Assembly (NCBI RefSeq): GCF_024809975.1
Contig: NZ_JANUDY010000002.1
Coordinates: 248,001 to 312,000, forward strand
Direction of reading: 5' to 3'
Source: Comamonas sp. BIGb0152
GTDB taxonomy: Bacteria > Pseudomonadota > Gammaproteobacteria > Burkholderiales > Burkholderiaceae_C
Length of the DNA: 64,000 nucleotides
Within the stretch, counting starts at the first letter, position 1. Every line of letters begins with the position of its first letter. The position numbers and the translations under genes were made by a program. Below, piece by piece: positions 9,186 to 18,107 of this stretch. The notes under the pieces were generated by a model that saw only the letters and a list, made by a program, of their open reading frames with translations, made no database searches and was not told where the DNA came from.

Positions 9186-9872
9186 ATGAGTTACCCCCTT
9201 ATCAACGGCGCCGCGATCAACGCAGACAGCGCAGCAGAGAACACCATCCCGGGGCTGTCGCTGTGCGCGGCCGGTGAACCCCTGGCGGTGTTCGAGTTCG
9301 ATGTCGCGGGCTCCATGGTTTGGGGCTTTGGCGCGCTGGCGGCCAAGATCGGCGAGGACGTTGAACTCTACCTGCCGGGCATCAGCCTGGTGCAGAGCCC
9401 TTGGCACAGCGCGGAAGCCAGCCAGCCACCGGCCAATACAGCGTTTTCCGTTTCTGGATCTCGGGTGTTGGGCATCGGCGCCATGCGCGCTGTGGCTGGC
9501 AGCTTGGAAGGCCAGGCGCAAGGCGCCGTGGTCCTGGGGTTTGGCGCACTGGCGGCCGAGCCCGTGGGGTTTGCATCCGGCGCCAAGGTCTTGGGCCTGG
9601 GCGAGGTATCTGCCTCGCGCATTGGCTGGGTGCCGTCGGCGCGTGTGCTGGGCATGGGCAGCCTGACTGTGGTCAGTTCGGTGGCCATCCCTGGTGTTTC
9701 GCTCTGCCGCTCTGGGTCCGTCGCCGTGACAATCGCCGGCATGGATGGCCAGGTTGAGGGCTCGCAGGTGCTCGGGTTCGGCGCGCTGACCGTGTCATAT
9801 GCCGTCCGCGCGGGCCAGTCTTTGGCGCTGGGCATCGGTGCAGTGCGCGTCGAAAGGGGTAGCGAATGCTGA
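9186..9872 (+). CDS. Phage protein with repeated VLGxGA motifs
   Basis: A 228-residue, very hydrophobic Gly/Ala/Val-rich protein. The hexapeptide VLGxG(A/S/E) or a close variant occurs seven times, at residues about 45, 94, 116, 135, 154, 195 and 214, mostly 19-22 apart or a multiple of that. A second motif, IPG(L/V)SLC, occurs near residues 21 and 168. The regular spacing suggests a beta-solenoid or stacked beta-strand structure rather than membrane helices. The last codons overlap the next gene by 7 nt (ATGCTGA), implying translational coupling. Function unknown; presumed virion component. Confidence 0.75.
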   Translation: MSYPLINGAAINADSAAENTIPGLSLCAAGEPLAVFEFDVAGSMVWGFGALAAKIGEDVELYLPGISLVQSPWHSAEASQPPANTAFSVSGSRVLGIGAMRAVAGSLEGQAQGAVVLGFGALAAEPVGFASGAKVLGLGEVSASRIGWVPSARVLGMGSLTVVSSVAIPGVSLCRSGSVAVTIAGMDGQVEGSQVLGFGALTVSYAVRAGQSLALGIGAVRVERGSEC

Positions 9873-11032
9873 CATTTGAGTCGTTCAGCGGCATCAACAA
9901 CGTGCAGCCTGCGCACCGGCTATCTGGCAAAGACCTGCTGGCGGCCGAGAACGTGGACATCGGGCTCACGGGCGAGATTACCCGACGCGGCGGCCTAGCC
10001 CTGGTGGACGAGCGCTGCCACAAGAACCTGCACCCGGCGACCGGCTACATGCTGGCTACCGTGGGCGCGGAGCTGACCGCTATCCATCCCGATGGCGCGC
10101 GGCATGTGATCCACCCAGCCATGGGCCCGGAGCGGGTCTGGTACTGCGACCTGCCGGACGGCCGCGTAACCTACAGCAATGGCCTGATCCAGGGTGTGAC
10201 CGATGGCCTGACCGGGCGAGAGCGCAGCGTGCCCACGCCGCAAGGCCTTGGCGCGCCGGATCTGGGCTTTGGTCAGCTGCATCCGGGCAACTACCGCTAC
10301 CACCTGAGCTATGTTCGCCTGGCTGACCACTTGGAAGGCCCGGCCATCAGCTCGGAGCCCATCGCCATTGCCCAGGGCGGCCTGCACCTCGACGCCCTGC
10401 CGGTACTCGATGGCCACGCGATCAATGTCTACCTGAGCGGCAAGGACGGGGAGGGCGCCTATCTGGCTGGCACCACCACGGCCAGCAGCTATGAATACAC
10501 GGGCAACAACGCAGCCTTGGTGCTGCCATGCCGCACGCTAGGCGCGCAGAGCTTTCCCGTTGGGACCATCACCGCCTTTTGGCGCGGCCGCGTGCTGGTC
10601 GCCCTGGGCAATGTGCTGTGGGCCAGCCGGCCCAACGCACCGCACCTGAGCGACTGGCGCGACTTCAAGCAGCTGGCCGGCAAGATCACGGCCATTCAAC
10701 CGGTCGATGACGGCGTCTATGTGGGCACCGATCAGGATCTGGTGTACCTGGGCGGCACCACCTGGGATGGCCTGGTGTACCAGCCGACCAAGCGAGGCCC
10801 CGTGGTTCTGGGCTCTGGCGTGGCGGTGCGCGGGGATCGGGTCAAGTTTGGGGATGGGGTCGGTACGGGCGTGGCCATGCTGTGCATTGCGAGTGGTGAG
10901 GTCGTGGCTGGCTTCAACCAGGGCCAGACCACGAGCCTCACGGCCAACCGCTACAAGACCAATGTGCAGGAGGTCTGCGCCACCTTCCGGGAGGTGGACG
11001 GCATCCCGCAGTACCTGGCGATTCCGCAATGA
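9866..11032 (+). CDS. Phage structural protein, beta-propeller-like
   Basis: A 388-residue protein whose start overlaps the preceding stop. The N-terminus (SGINNVQPAHRL..AAENVDIGLTGEITRRGG) matches a recurrent opening in phage tail or stabilisation-type proteins, where a 'gene products define a virion collar or tail tube' role is usual. Repeated WR/W-G-V-Y-VGT-type beta segments (residues about 230-330) suggest a propeller fold. It shares an ATGA overlap with the next gene. The specific role is not certain. Confidence 0.75.
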   Translation: MLTFESFSGINNVQPAHRLSGKDLLAAENVDIGLTGEITRRGGLALVDERCHKNLHPATGYMLATVGAELTAIHPDGARHVIHPAMGPERVWYCDLPDGRVTYSNGLIQGVTDGLTGRERSVPTPQGLGAPDLGFGQLHPGNYRYHLSYVRLADHLEGPAISSEPIAIAQGGLHLDALPVLDGHAINVYLSGKDGEGAYLAGTTTASSYEYTGNNAALVLPCRTLGAQSFPVGTITAFWRGRVLVALGNVLWASRPNAPHLSDWRDFKQLAGKITAIQPVDDGVYVGTDQDLVYLGGTTWDGLVYQPTKRGPVVLGSGVAVRGDRVKFGDGVGTGVAMLCIASGEVVAGFNQGQTTSLTANRYKTNVQEVCATFREVDGIPQYLAIPQ

Positions 11033-13416
11033 GCCTGTGGAACCCCTACGCCTTCACCCCCACGGGAGAGCGCGCCTCAGTGGCTGCGCCTCCTGCGCTG
11101 CGCATAGTGGGTGGGAAGGCAACGTCTACGCAGCTGGGCATGGCGCAAGCCGCGTTCGCCCAGTTCTGTGGCCGCAGCCGCGTATCCTTCTGGCGCAACC
11201 CCAATGAACAGGGCCTGCTGCCTGATGGCTCCCGCTACAAGATCATGGTGGTGGGCAACAGCACCGTGATGACGGTGTGGCCGCAAAATGCCAAGGACAA
11301 GCCGCCCGGCAAGTGGGGCATCATGCTGACCACCAAGGTGAGCGCGGGCTACATCAACAAGCTGTTCACGCCCGGCGGTGAATACGATAAGCCAGACGGC
11401 ACCTGGGATGTGACCGATGTGCAGGCCGGCAGCCGCGATGGTGTCTACATCACTTCGAGCTTTGGCGGCAAATTCCCCTCCTGGGCTAAAAACCGCACGT
11501 TCTCGACCCCCACCAAGCGCAGCTACATCACAAGCTATGGCGGGTTTGGCAACCGGCGGTTTATTCAGCCCTTCCCGCAGCTTAATCGCTCTCCTGTTGC
11601 ACTGCTCGATAGCCGCACGCTGTTGGCCCTAGCCAGCTCGCGCGGCGGTCTGGAGCTGCACCGCCTCACCATGCTCAAGCCCGGCGAGCTGTTCCCGCCC
11701 AGCGAGAACCCGTATGCACTCGATCCTGTAGAGACGACGTTCGATATCAAGCTGCACCAGAACTTGGTGATTGGCGATATGGCAGCCAGCGTGCCGTTCG
11801 CCGAGGACTTTTGCATCAGCAAGGATGGCAGTCGCGTGCTGGCGGTGTACCAGGGTGAGGGCATGGTAATCGTGCCGGGGGTGCCAGAGGGTGGCCAAGT
11901 TGTGAGGTGGGCTGTTCCCAACGTTCCAGAAATCGGAGCCAGCGTGGCGCCCGACCTTAAGGCGACATATGGCTACACCGACGGGGATTATCTCGACCGC
12001 CCCCGCGACCGCTGGATACAAGCACGCGAAGCCAATTACCGCATCGCTGAGTATCGGCTGCAGGGCAACAGCCTTTCTCGTGTTGGCTTGCTGTTCAATC
12101 AGACGGGCGCGCTCTTAGAAGTAGATCCTATTGCGGACTGGAAGTTTGGCTTCGTAGACTCGACGCCAAACACGGAATATCGAATCGGCCCATACCTCTG
12201 GGGCGACACACTGGATCGCAATTTCCCGGTGTGGTCCACCAGGACTGCACCACAGATCGTGGTAACCAGCACAGTCATCATTGGGTATGACATGTTTGGT
12301 CAGCCCCTTTACCACACCACATGGAAAGGCTCAGGCCCAGTGTCGGCATCAGAGCAGTCGAGCTGGAAGTCGCGCGGTGTATTGATGAATTACTTTGCTG
12401 GTAATGAGCCGGTGGTGCTTGTTGCAGAAGGTGAAGGTACTTACTCGCTGACGGCTACTGGGAATTTTGACCACATCAGCCAGCTATGGGATTTGGGGTT
12501 CCCCAGTGAGGGGGATGAGACCCATAACGACGGTGGCTCAATCACTCGCACTCGAAACTCTTTCGTCACGCTGAACAATGGCGAGAGGTTCCAGCTTCTC
12601 GGGCAAGTGGTGAGTGAAAGCGGTTCGTACACATCCCGGCGGACAAATCGCATCCGCTCAATGCAGGCCACGGAATGGAGAGACGATTGGATGACCAGTG
12701 ATGTGTCGTACAGCGCAAAGTTGCTATCGCGCGGTTTATATCTCTACGACCCGTCTCTTTACCTGTTGGTCTACACGGAAGGCTCCGCAGAGCATTCCGG
12801 GGGATTTAGCTATGAGGCGCACGATTGGGATCACAGAAAAGGACCAAATACCGACCAAGGGTTAGATAGTTCGTTGTCGAACAACTGTCCGCTTCCCAAC
12901 CCCCAATTTAGCTTGGTGATTCGTTTCGGCAACACCAAGCAAACCATCCCTATCGTCCATCGGTCGAATGATCCAGTGGCCACAAAGCTGCATCGTCTGT
13001 CCTGGGGTGTGACGAGTGGGGTGGAGCCTGAATGGCAGATCCCCTCCAATCAATTCATGACGGTCAACAGTGGCCGCAATTATGGAACCCCAGCAGGGGC
13101 GCTCGTAGGCCACGAGCACTGGGGGGTTAACAAGGGGCGGGTCGCTCACACAACCTTCGGCCGTTTCAACGACCTCCCGCGTTGCGTGCCACTTGAATGC
13201 AGGATGCCGACCATCGAGGTCTATTACGCCAAGGACCCATGGACGGGCGCCGCGCTGCTGCTCATCAAGCCCTACCAGATTGCCGGCGGTATCTCGGTGA
13301 ACCTCACTGTAGACGAGCCCATGGCCTTTGCCATAGACAGGCAGGGGGTCAGGCGCGTGTCTGCGCTCGAAGCCAGCGTGCTGGTCAATCAAACCACGAA
13401 CATCAACCCAGAATGA
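11029..13416 (+). CDS. Large phage structural protein (hypothetical)
   Basis: A 795-residue protein starting at an ATG that overlaps the previous stop by 4 nt. It has no signal peptide and is rich in Trp, Tyr and Asn, with many short beta segments (for example SKDGSRVLAVYQGEG near 264-278), consistent with a distal tail or spike component or a beta-propeller. Base composition drops in the 3' half (about 12.0-13.1 kb), with more A/T-ending codons than its neighbours. That is a common sign of exchange in phage receptor-interacting proteins. No enzymatic motif is recognised. Confidence 0.75.
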   Translation: MSLWNPYAFTPTGERASVAAPPALRIVGGKATSTQLGMAQAAFAQFCGRSRVSFWRNPNEQGLLPDGSRYKIMVVGNSTVMTVWPQNAKDKPPGKWGIMLTTKVSAGYINKLFTPGGEYDKPDGTWDVTDVQAGSRDGVYITSSFGGKFPSWAKNRTFSTPTKRSYITSYGGFGNRRFIQPFPQLNRSPVALLDSRTLLALASSRGGLELHRLTMLKPGELFPPSENPYALDPVETTFDIKLHQNLVIGDMAASVPFAEDFCISKDGSRVLAVYQGEGMVIVPGVPEGGQVVRWAVPNVPEIGASVAPDLKATYGYTDGDYLDRPRDRWIQAREANYRIAEYRLQGNSLSRVGLLFNQTGALLEVDPIADWKFGFVDSTPNTEYRIGPYLWGDTLDRNFPVWSTRTAPQIVVTSTVIIGYDMFGQPLYHTTWKGSGPVSASEQSSWKSRGVLMNYFAGNEPVVLVAEGEGTYSLTATGNFDHISQLWDLGFPSEGDETHNDGGSITRTRNSFVTLNNGERFQLLGQVVSESGSYTSRRTNRIRSMQATEWRDDWMTSDVSYSAKLLSRGLYLYDPSLYLLVYTEGSAEHSGGFSYEAHDWDHRKGPNTDQGLDSSLSNNCPLPNPQFSLVIRFGNTKQTIPIVHRSNDPVATKLHRLSWGVTSGVEPEWQIPSNQFMTVNSGRNYGTPAGALVGHEHWGVNKGRVAHTTFGRFNDLPRCVPLECRMPTIEVYYAKDPWTGAALLLIKPYQIAGGISVNLTVDEPMAFAIDRQGVRRVSALEASVLVNQTTNINPE

Positions 13417-13853
13417 ACGCCATCGTCCTCAACACCCTCACCGGGGCCGTGAGCGAATACACCCGCCACGAGTTCCAAAGCATCACACCTACCCATGCGG
13501 GCGCGGCCACCGGCCTGTACGCCCTGGGCGGCGACTTGGACGTTGACCTGCCCATCGTGGCCAGCATCCGGCTGCCGGCCACCTTGCGTGAGTCCACCCT
13601 TAAAAAGCGCATCGATATGGCCTACCTGTCCATGCGCGGGGAGGGCTGCGCGCAGTTCAGCGTGCTGGGGCCCGATGACTTCCCCTGGGACTACCAATTC
13701 CCTCTGCGCAGCAGCGGGCAGACGCGCTGCCAGGTGGGCAAGGGTATCCGCGAGAACTACCTGGGCTTTGCGCTCAGCAACCCTGCTGGCCAGGCCTTCA
13801 CCCTCGATCGCATCGAGATCCTGACCCTCGAATCTAAAACACGGAGAGTTTGA
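13413..13853 (+). CDS. Phage structural protein (hypothetical, 146 aa)
   Basis: The start is the ATG at 13413, which overlaps the preceding stop (ATGA); the open frame extends further upstream but into the previous gene. The product is 146 residues, mixed alpha/beta, and opens MNAIVLNTLTGAVSEY. It resembles small tail-associated proteins only in size and context. It ends one base before the next ATG, so it belongs to the same translationally linked block. Confidence 0.75.
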   Translation: MNAIVLNTLTGAVSEYTRHEFQSITPTHAGAATGLYALGGDLDVDLPIVASIRLPATLRESTLKKRIDMAYLSMRGEGCAQFSVLGPDDFPWDYQFPLRSSGQTRCQVGKGIRENYLGFALSNPAGQAFTLDRIEILTLESKTRRV

Positions 13854-13854
13854 T

Positions 13855-15663
13855 ATGGCAACCGATGTCAACGGCCCAGCCGAAATAGTCAAAGACAAGT
13901 ACGAGCGCTCTGTGGAGCTGGCGGACAAAGCGGCCAAGGAGGTGACCAGCTTCCAGGACGCGCTCAACAAGAGCATCTACCAGCCCCCGCAGATCAACGT
14001 GCAGTGGTCTACCCTTGCCGCGCCCAATCTGCCGGTCATCCCAGACACCCCAGACCTGCCAGCCTTGGAGCTGCAGCTTCCTGCGGACATGCCTACCGCA
14101 TTCAACGGCACCATGCGGGATGTCACCTTCAGCGATTTCGCGGTCGCTGCCCCGACGCTGAACTTTGGCGTGGCGCCAACGCTCAACATTGGCCAGGCCC
14201 CGGCCTTGCCGCAAATGCGCGAGGTGGCCTTGCCTGATGCACCGGAGGTCAGCCTCCCTGAGTTGCCCCAGTTGCTTACGCTGACGACGCATACCTTTGG
14301 CGGTGTGAACCTGCACGAGGACTGGCTGGACAAGCTCGATGAAATCCCCGCGCTGTCGGTTCTGCAGCCTGCGCCCTTGAAGTACACGCCCGGCCAGAAA
14401 TACGCCTCGCAGCTGCTGGATGGCCTCAAGGCCACCCTGGCCGCGCGCATCAACGGCGGCTCAGGCTTGTCGCCAGTGGTGGAGCAGCTGATCTGGGATC
14501 GCGCGCGCGACCGGGAAACCTATTTGGCGCTGGCCCGCGAGCAGGAGGTGCAGCGCGGCGCCGAGGCGCTTGGCTTCCCGCTGCCTGTTGGTGTCATGGC
14601 CGGCCAACTGGCCGATGCGCGCCGCGAATACCACGACAAGCTCTCTGGGCTGAGCCGCGATGTGTCGATCAAGCAGGCCGAGCTGGAGCAGCAGAATGTG
14701 CGCGACAGCATCCAGTCTGCCCTGCAGCTGGAATCGGCGCTTATGGACCACCACTACAAGTGGGAAATGCTGGTGTTTGAGTCCACCAAGGCAGCGGCAG
14801 ACAATGCCATCGCTATCCACAATGCTGCCGTCGAGCACTACAAAGCGCTGCTGGCCGGCTACCAAGCCTATGCCTCTGCCTACGACACGGTTATCCGCGC
14901 CGAGCTGTCCAAGGTGGAAGTGTTCAAGGCGCTGCTGTCTGCCGAGCAGATCAAGGCCGACATCAATAAGAGCCTGGTGGATCGCTATAAGGCGGAGATC
15001 GAGGGCACCATGGCAACCGTCGAGATCTACAAGGCCCGCGTGGGCGCAGCGCAGACCCTGGTGGAGTTGGAACGCACCCGCATCCAAGCCGGCGGCGAGC
15101 AGATCAAGGCCTTTGTGGCCACCGTCAACGCCGAGCAGTCCAAGGCCGAGCTGTACAAGGCTCAGATCAGCGCCGAAGCCACCAAGGTGGACGCCTATGG
15201 CCGCATGGTCCAGGCCTACAGTGCACGCGTGGGCGCCCAGGCTGAGCGGGCCCGGGTAGAAGTGGCGCGCTTCCAGGCGCTTATCTCGGCTAAGGGACTG
15301 GAGTGGGATGGCTGGAAAGCCCGGCTGTCCGCCGCATCGGCCCAGGTGGAAGCAGCTGCCCGATCTTCTTCGGTGCTGATGGACGGCTACCGGGCCGGTG
15401 CCTATGCTGCCGAAGCGCAGGCCAACTCGCTCATGTACCGCTGGCAGTCCGACATCAAGCAGTACGAGGCCGGGCGCGAGCTCACCTTCCGCGTGCAAAA
15501 GTCGAACAACGACGCCATCATCCACGCCAACGATGCGCGCATGGACGCCGCCAAGGTGATGCTGGGCACAGGATCGCAACAGGTGGCGTCTGCCTGGAGC
15601 ATGGTGTCTGCATCGGCTGCTATCTCTGCGGGCTCGACTGACACCTACGTGCATCAGTCGTAA
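13855..15663 (+). CDS. Long alpha-helical phage structural protein
   Basis: A 602-residue protein. Residues 1-165 are Pro-rich with repeated PxLPxxPD-type segments. Residues about 165-600 are almost continuous alpha-helix rich in Ala, Glu, Lys and Gln (for example KAEIEGTMATVEIYKARVGA), with repeating YKA/ELxKA units every 18-25 residues, as in tape-measure-like or tail-fibre shaft coiled coils. The ATG lies 1 nt after the previous stop with a GGAGAG ribosome site. It is the last structural gene before the lysis cassette. Confidence 0.75.
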   Translation: MATDVNGPAEIVKDKYERSVELADKAAKEVTSFQDALNKSIYQPPQINVQWSTLAAPNLPVIPDTPDLPALELQLPADMPTAFNGTMRDVTFSDFAVAAPTLNFGVAPTLNIGQAPALPQMREVALPDAPEVSLPELPQLLTLTTHTFGGVNLHEDWLDKLDEIPALSVLQPAPLKYTPGQKYASQLLDGLKATLAARINGGSGLSPVVEQLIWDRARDRETYLALAREQEVQRGAEALGFPLPVGVMAGQLADARREYHDKLSGLSRDVSIKQAELEQQNVRDSIQSALQLESALMDHHYKWEMLVFESTKAAADNAIAIHNAAVEHYKALLAGYQAYASAYDTVIRAELSKVEVFKALLSAEQIKADINKSLVDRYKAEIEGTMATVEIYKARVGAAQTLVELERTRIQAGGEQIKAFVATVNAEQSKAELYKAQISAEATKVDAYGRMVQAYSARVGAQAERARVEVARFQALISAKGLEWDGWKARLSAASAQVEAAARSSSVLMDGYRAGAYAAEAQANSLMYRWQSDIKQYEAGRELTFRVQKSNNDAIIHANDARMDAAKVMLGTGSQQVASAWSMVSASAAISAGSTDTYVHQS

Positions 15664-15671
15664 ATCGTGTA

Positions 15672-15687
15672 CCCCGTATAGGGTTCG
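15672..15687 (+). promoter_or_regulatory. Copy 2 of the 16-bp phage motif, before the lysis cassette
   Basis: CCCCGTATAGGGTTCG matches 14 of 16 positions of the motif at 7180-7195. It lies in the 56-bp gap between the last structural gene and the holin, next to a GC-rich GGGCCC-containing hairpin (about 15701-15719) that abuts the holin ATG. Confidence 0.35.
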
Positions 15688-15719
15688 ACGTTGTGGGCCG
15701 GGCCCGGGATCATGGGCCC

Positions 15720-16016
15720 ATGAAAAAAGCGCTCGTCGTCCTTCTCGCCGCCATAGGTGTCAACCGGCACCTAAGTGCTGAGCAGCGCCAGGACATTGCC
15801 ACAGCGGCCTACCACGCGACGCCAGGAGCAGTGGCAGGGGGTGCAGCTCGCTACGGCGGCCTGCCTCTTTCTGACTGGCTGGTTGTGGCTTCCATCTTCT
15901 TTATCGTCCTGCAGGCAGGCTACTTGGTATGGAAGTGGCGCCGCGACTACCGGCGCGATCTCGCCCGACGCGCCATGGGCAAGATTGCCGACGAGACTGT
16001 GCGGGGTGAGCTGTGA
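15720..16016 (+). CDS. Phage holin (class II/III type)
   Basis: 98 residues from the ATG at 15720. A short hydrophobic N-terminal stretch (about 4-12) and a strong membrane helix (about 55-72, WLVVASIFFIVLQAGYLV) are followed by a highly basic tail (KWRRDYRRDLARR). It sits immediately before the endolysin and Rz/Rz1 genes. An upstream in-frame GTG (15693) would add nine residues including three basic ones, reminiscent of dual-start holin/antiholin pairs. The ATG is placed just after a GGGCCC hairpin and lacks a good Shine-Dalgarno. The stop overlaps the endolysin start (GTGA). Confidence 0.8.
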   Translation: MKKALVVLLAAIGVNRHLSAEQRQDIATAAYHATPGAVAGGAARYGGLPLSDWLVVASIFFIVLQAGYLVWKWRRDYRRDLARRAMGKIADETVRGEL

Positions 16017-16645
16017 GCCGCATTCCCAACGCATTGCGCTCTGGCCTGATGGCCCTGGCTGTGCTGACTGCAGGCGGTGGCGGCTACGTGGTGGCTGAGC
16101 GCGACAAAGCCGCCGCCCAGGCCATGGCCGAGCACTACCAGTACATCCATGCCGTGGCCATTGACACTGGCACATCTGAGGCGGTCAAGATCGCCATGGT
16201 GATGGGTAGCTACTACGAGAGCAGCTACCGCCACATTGGCACGCCCTACGGCGACAAGCTCGGCAAGGGCCAGCCGCTGACGGTCTGCAACGGCATCACG
16301 GGCCGTGCTGTGGTGGCTGACCGGTACTACACGCCGGCCGACTGCTACGCGCTGGAACGCAGCCGCTACCTGGCAGCTGAGCGCACAGCGATGGGCATGT
16401 TCCGCCTCTGGTCCACCTACACGCCGCTGCAGCAAGCCGTGTTCATCGACTTCATCCACAACAAGGGCGAGGGCGCGCTGTACACCTCGACCCTGCTGCG
16501 CAAGGCCAACGCGGGCGATGTGGTGGGGGCATGCCGCGAGAATCCGCGCTGGAATCGCGGCACGGTCAACGGGGTGTCTGTGGTGCTGCCAGGCCTGCAG
16601 AGCCGCGGCGATGCCAACGGCGAGATCTGTGAGGTGGGCTTATGA
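16013..16645 (+). CDS. SAR-type phage endolysin (GH24 lysozyme-like)
   Basis: 210 residues starting at a GTG that overlaps the holin stop. The N-terminus (about 9-27) is a weakly hydrophobic helix rich in Gly and Ala ending GGGGY, followed by charged residues. This is the signature of a signal-arrest-release (SAR) sequence that tethers the enzyme to the inner membrane until the holin fires. The catalytic region shows E69, D81 and T90 in the pattern YYES..YGD..LTVC, as in P22/P1-like lysozymes that cleave peptidoglycan. WNRGTVNG near the C-terminus is typical of this family. Confidence 0.88.
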   Translation: MSRIPNALRSGLMALAVLTAGGGGYVVAERDKAAAQAMAEHYQYIHAVAIDTGTSEAVKIAMVMGSYYESSYRHIGTPYGDKLGKGQPLTVCNGITGRAVVADRYYTPADCYALERSRYLAAERTAMGMFRLWSTYTPLQQAVFIDFIHNKGEGALYTSTLLRKANAGDVVGACRENPRWNRGTVNGVSVVLPGLQSRGDANGEICEVGL

Positions 16646-17181
16646 CCTGGCAGATCAAAGCCGCCGTGGCCGCAGTTATCGCCGCGGCGTTATTCGCTTC
16701 CGGCTGGGTGGTCAAAGGCTGGCAGGCCAGCAAGACCATTGCCGAGCTGCGCGCCGAGAAGGCTCAAGGGGTGGCCACCCGCGCCGAAGCCGCCCGCACC
16801 GAAGAAACCCAAACCGCGATCAAGGAAAGCAAGCATGCCCAAGACACGATCTACAACGCCGACCGCCTGGCGAACCTCAAGACCGGCATTGATGTTGATG
16901 TGCGCGCTGAGCTTGCCCTTGCTGAGCGCCTGCACCGCGACACCGACAGCCGAGCCGCCACTTATCGTGCGCAAGCCCAAGCCGACGCAGCTGCCCGCAG
17001 CGATCTTGCAGATCAAGCCGCAGCCCTCGACCGCCAGCTTGCAGAAGGCCTCGGTGTGGTCGCAAGCCTCGGAGGCGACCTTAGGCGGCGAGACGCAGAA
17101 GTAGCAGCACTGTGCAGCCAGGTGAACATCGAGCGCCGGCTGAGTGGTGACGACAGTGATCAGGCCTGCAGCGGGCGTTGA
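16642..17181 (+). CDS. Rz-like i-spanin
   Basis: 179 residues, starting 4 nt before the endolysin stop (ATGA overlap). An N-terminal transmembrane helix (about 5-25) is followed by a long charged, Ala-rich coiled coil (about 30-155): the layout of inner-membrane spanin subunits that span the periplasm and fuse membranes with Rz1 at the last lysis step. It carries the Rz1 frame inside it. Confidence 0.82.
   Translation: MTWQIKAAVAAVIAAALFASGWVVKGWQASKTIAELRAEKAQGVATRAEAARTEETQTAIKESKHAQDTIYNADRLANLKTGIDVDVRAELALAERLHRDTDSRAATYRAQAQADAAARSDLADQAAALDRQLAEGLGVVASLGGDLRRRDAEVAALCSQVNIERRLSGDDSDQACSGR
16892..17104 (+). CDS. Rz1-like o-spanin lipoprotein embedded in Rz
   Basis: A 70-codon frame in a different phase within Rz. 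It encodes a short signal peptide ending in the lipobox LSAC (Cys14), then a Pro-rich segment (TPTAEPP, KPKPTQLP). This is the hallmark of Rz1 outer-membrane lipoproteins. ATG codons at 16892 and 16898 are both possible starts. Full nesting in Rz, as in lambda and P2-like cassettes, makes the identification firm despite the small size. Confidence 0.8.
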   Translation: MLMCALSLPLLSACTATPTAEPPLIVRKPKPTQLPAAILQIKPQPSTASLQKASVWSQASEATLGGETQK

Positions 17182-17198
17182 AAACCGCCCTCAGGCGG
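17181..17198 (-). terminator. Minus-strand hairpin terminator after the secreted-protein gene
   Basis: CCGCC/GGCGG with a 4-nt loop (17185-17198), followed on the minus strand by TTTT. It lies about 95 nt past the stop of the minus-strand gene at 17292-18107 and right at the end of the plus-strand lysis cassette. Confidence 0.55.
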
Positions 17199-17291
17199 AG
17201 GATGCGACCTAACATCAGGGCTTGAAAATTCCACATTGTGTAGCTTTGCTACATTCTGTTCTATTCGGCGTGCCCTAACAGTTGATGGCTT

Positions 17292-18107
17292 TTAATCGCA
17301 TGGAGAGGCAATTGCTGTCACGTCATTTAAACGCTCAAGGGGTTTGATGCATTTGCCGACATACAAACCATTCAATGCTGCGTTGATCGGATTGGCGGGG
17401 TCGACGTCGCTCACAGACATGGAGATCATTCCGTTTTCATCAACGGAAATTTTCTCAAATTTCTTAGAGTAAGTGCTAATTGACGAACTAGGCGAGCATG
17501 TTCCATTAGCAACTGACTCAAAGGATAGTCCATTCTGTGTCAAATTGCCGTAGAACTTACAGGTGTAGCTACCAAGGGCAATCGTAAATTTAACATCCTT
17601 TGAGTCTGTCTCAATTCGAACGTTATTTATGCTTTGGTTAGAGTCACTAAATTTCATTACTTTGAAATCATTGTTGAGCCGCGCCTGAATGTTTTCGTAG
17701 ACCAACGGCGAAAAATTCTTCGCTGTTTCACCTGGTAACAAAATAGATCCGGTAGAAGGTGTGTCAAACTGCATCACTACTTGACCCACGACACGCAGGA
17801 CCTCCCCGCTTCTAACGTTTTTGCCTAGAGCAGTCCCATTTTTATACTCAACTAAGTCTGCAACAAAGCGCTTGCCCTCTTCCATCTCCCCCACCGCCTG
17901 GAAGAAGGTAGATGTGCCGTCATCCCGATAGCCATAGTAGGTTGCAAGGACAGTGTTGCCTCCCTGGCGATCAATTTGAATGCCCCGGCCAGGCTTGCCA
18001 TTGATCTCGGAATCGATGCCCCACATTCCTGGTTGGGGCAAGGCTGCAAAGGACGCAGAAGAAGCCAAGAGCAAGGCGCTGAAGGTCCAAACCTGTAGAG
18101 TTCGCAT
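17292..18107 (-). CDS. Secreted cargo protein, four cysteines (hypothetical)
   Basis: 271 residues from the ATG at 18107, chosen because it has a GAGG ribosome site and opens directly with a signal peptide (MRTLQVWTFSALLLASSASFA, cleavage near residue 21). The mature protein is beta-rich with four cysteines (YTCK, GTCS, GKCI, SPCD) that could pair as two disulfides. It is clearly AT-richer than the structural genes and lies divergent from the protease gene at 18328. That shared 220-bp promoter region suggests co-regulation. No family recognised. Confidence 0.8.
   Translation of the reverse strand: MRTLQVWTFSALLLASSASFAALPQPGMWGIDSEINGKPGRGIQIDRQGGNTVLATYYGYRDDGTSTFFQAVGEMEEGKRFVADLVEYKNGTALGKNVRSGEVLRVVGQVVMQFDTPSTGSILLPGETAKNFSPLVYENIQARLNNDFKVMKFSDSNQSINNVRIETDSKDVKFTIALGSYTCKFYGNLTQNGLSFESVANGTCSPSSSISTYSKKFEKISVDENGMISMSVSDVDPANPINAALNGLYVGKCIKPLERLNDVTAIASPCD

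Noticed and set aside
14461..15654. 397-codon minus-strand frame opposite the helical structural gene
   Set aside because: Shadow frame: rich in His, Leu and Gly with no coding hallmark.
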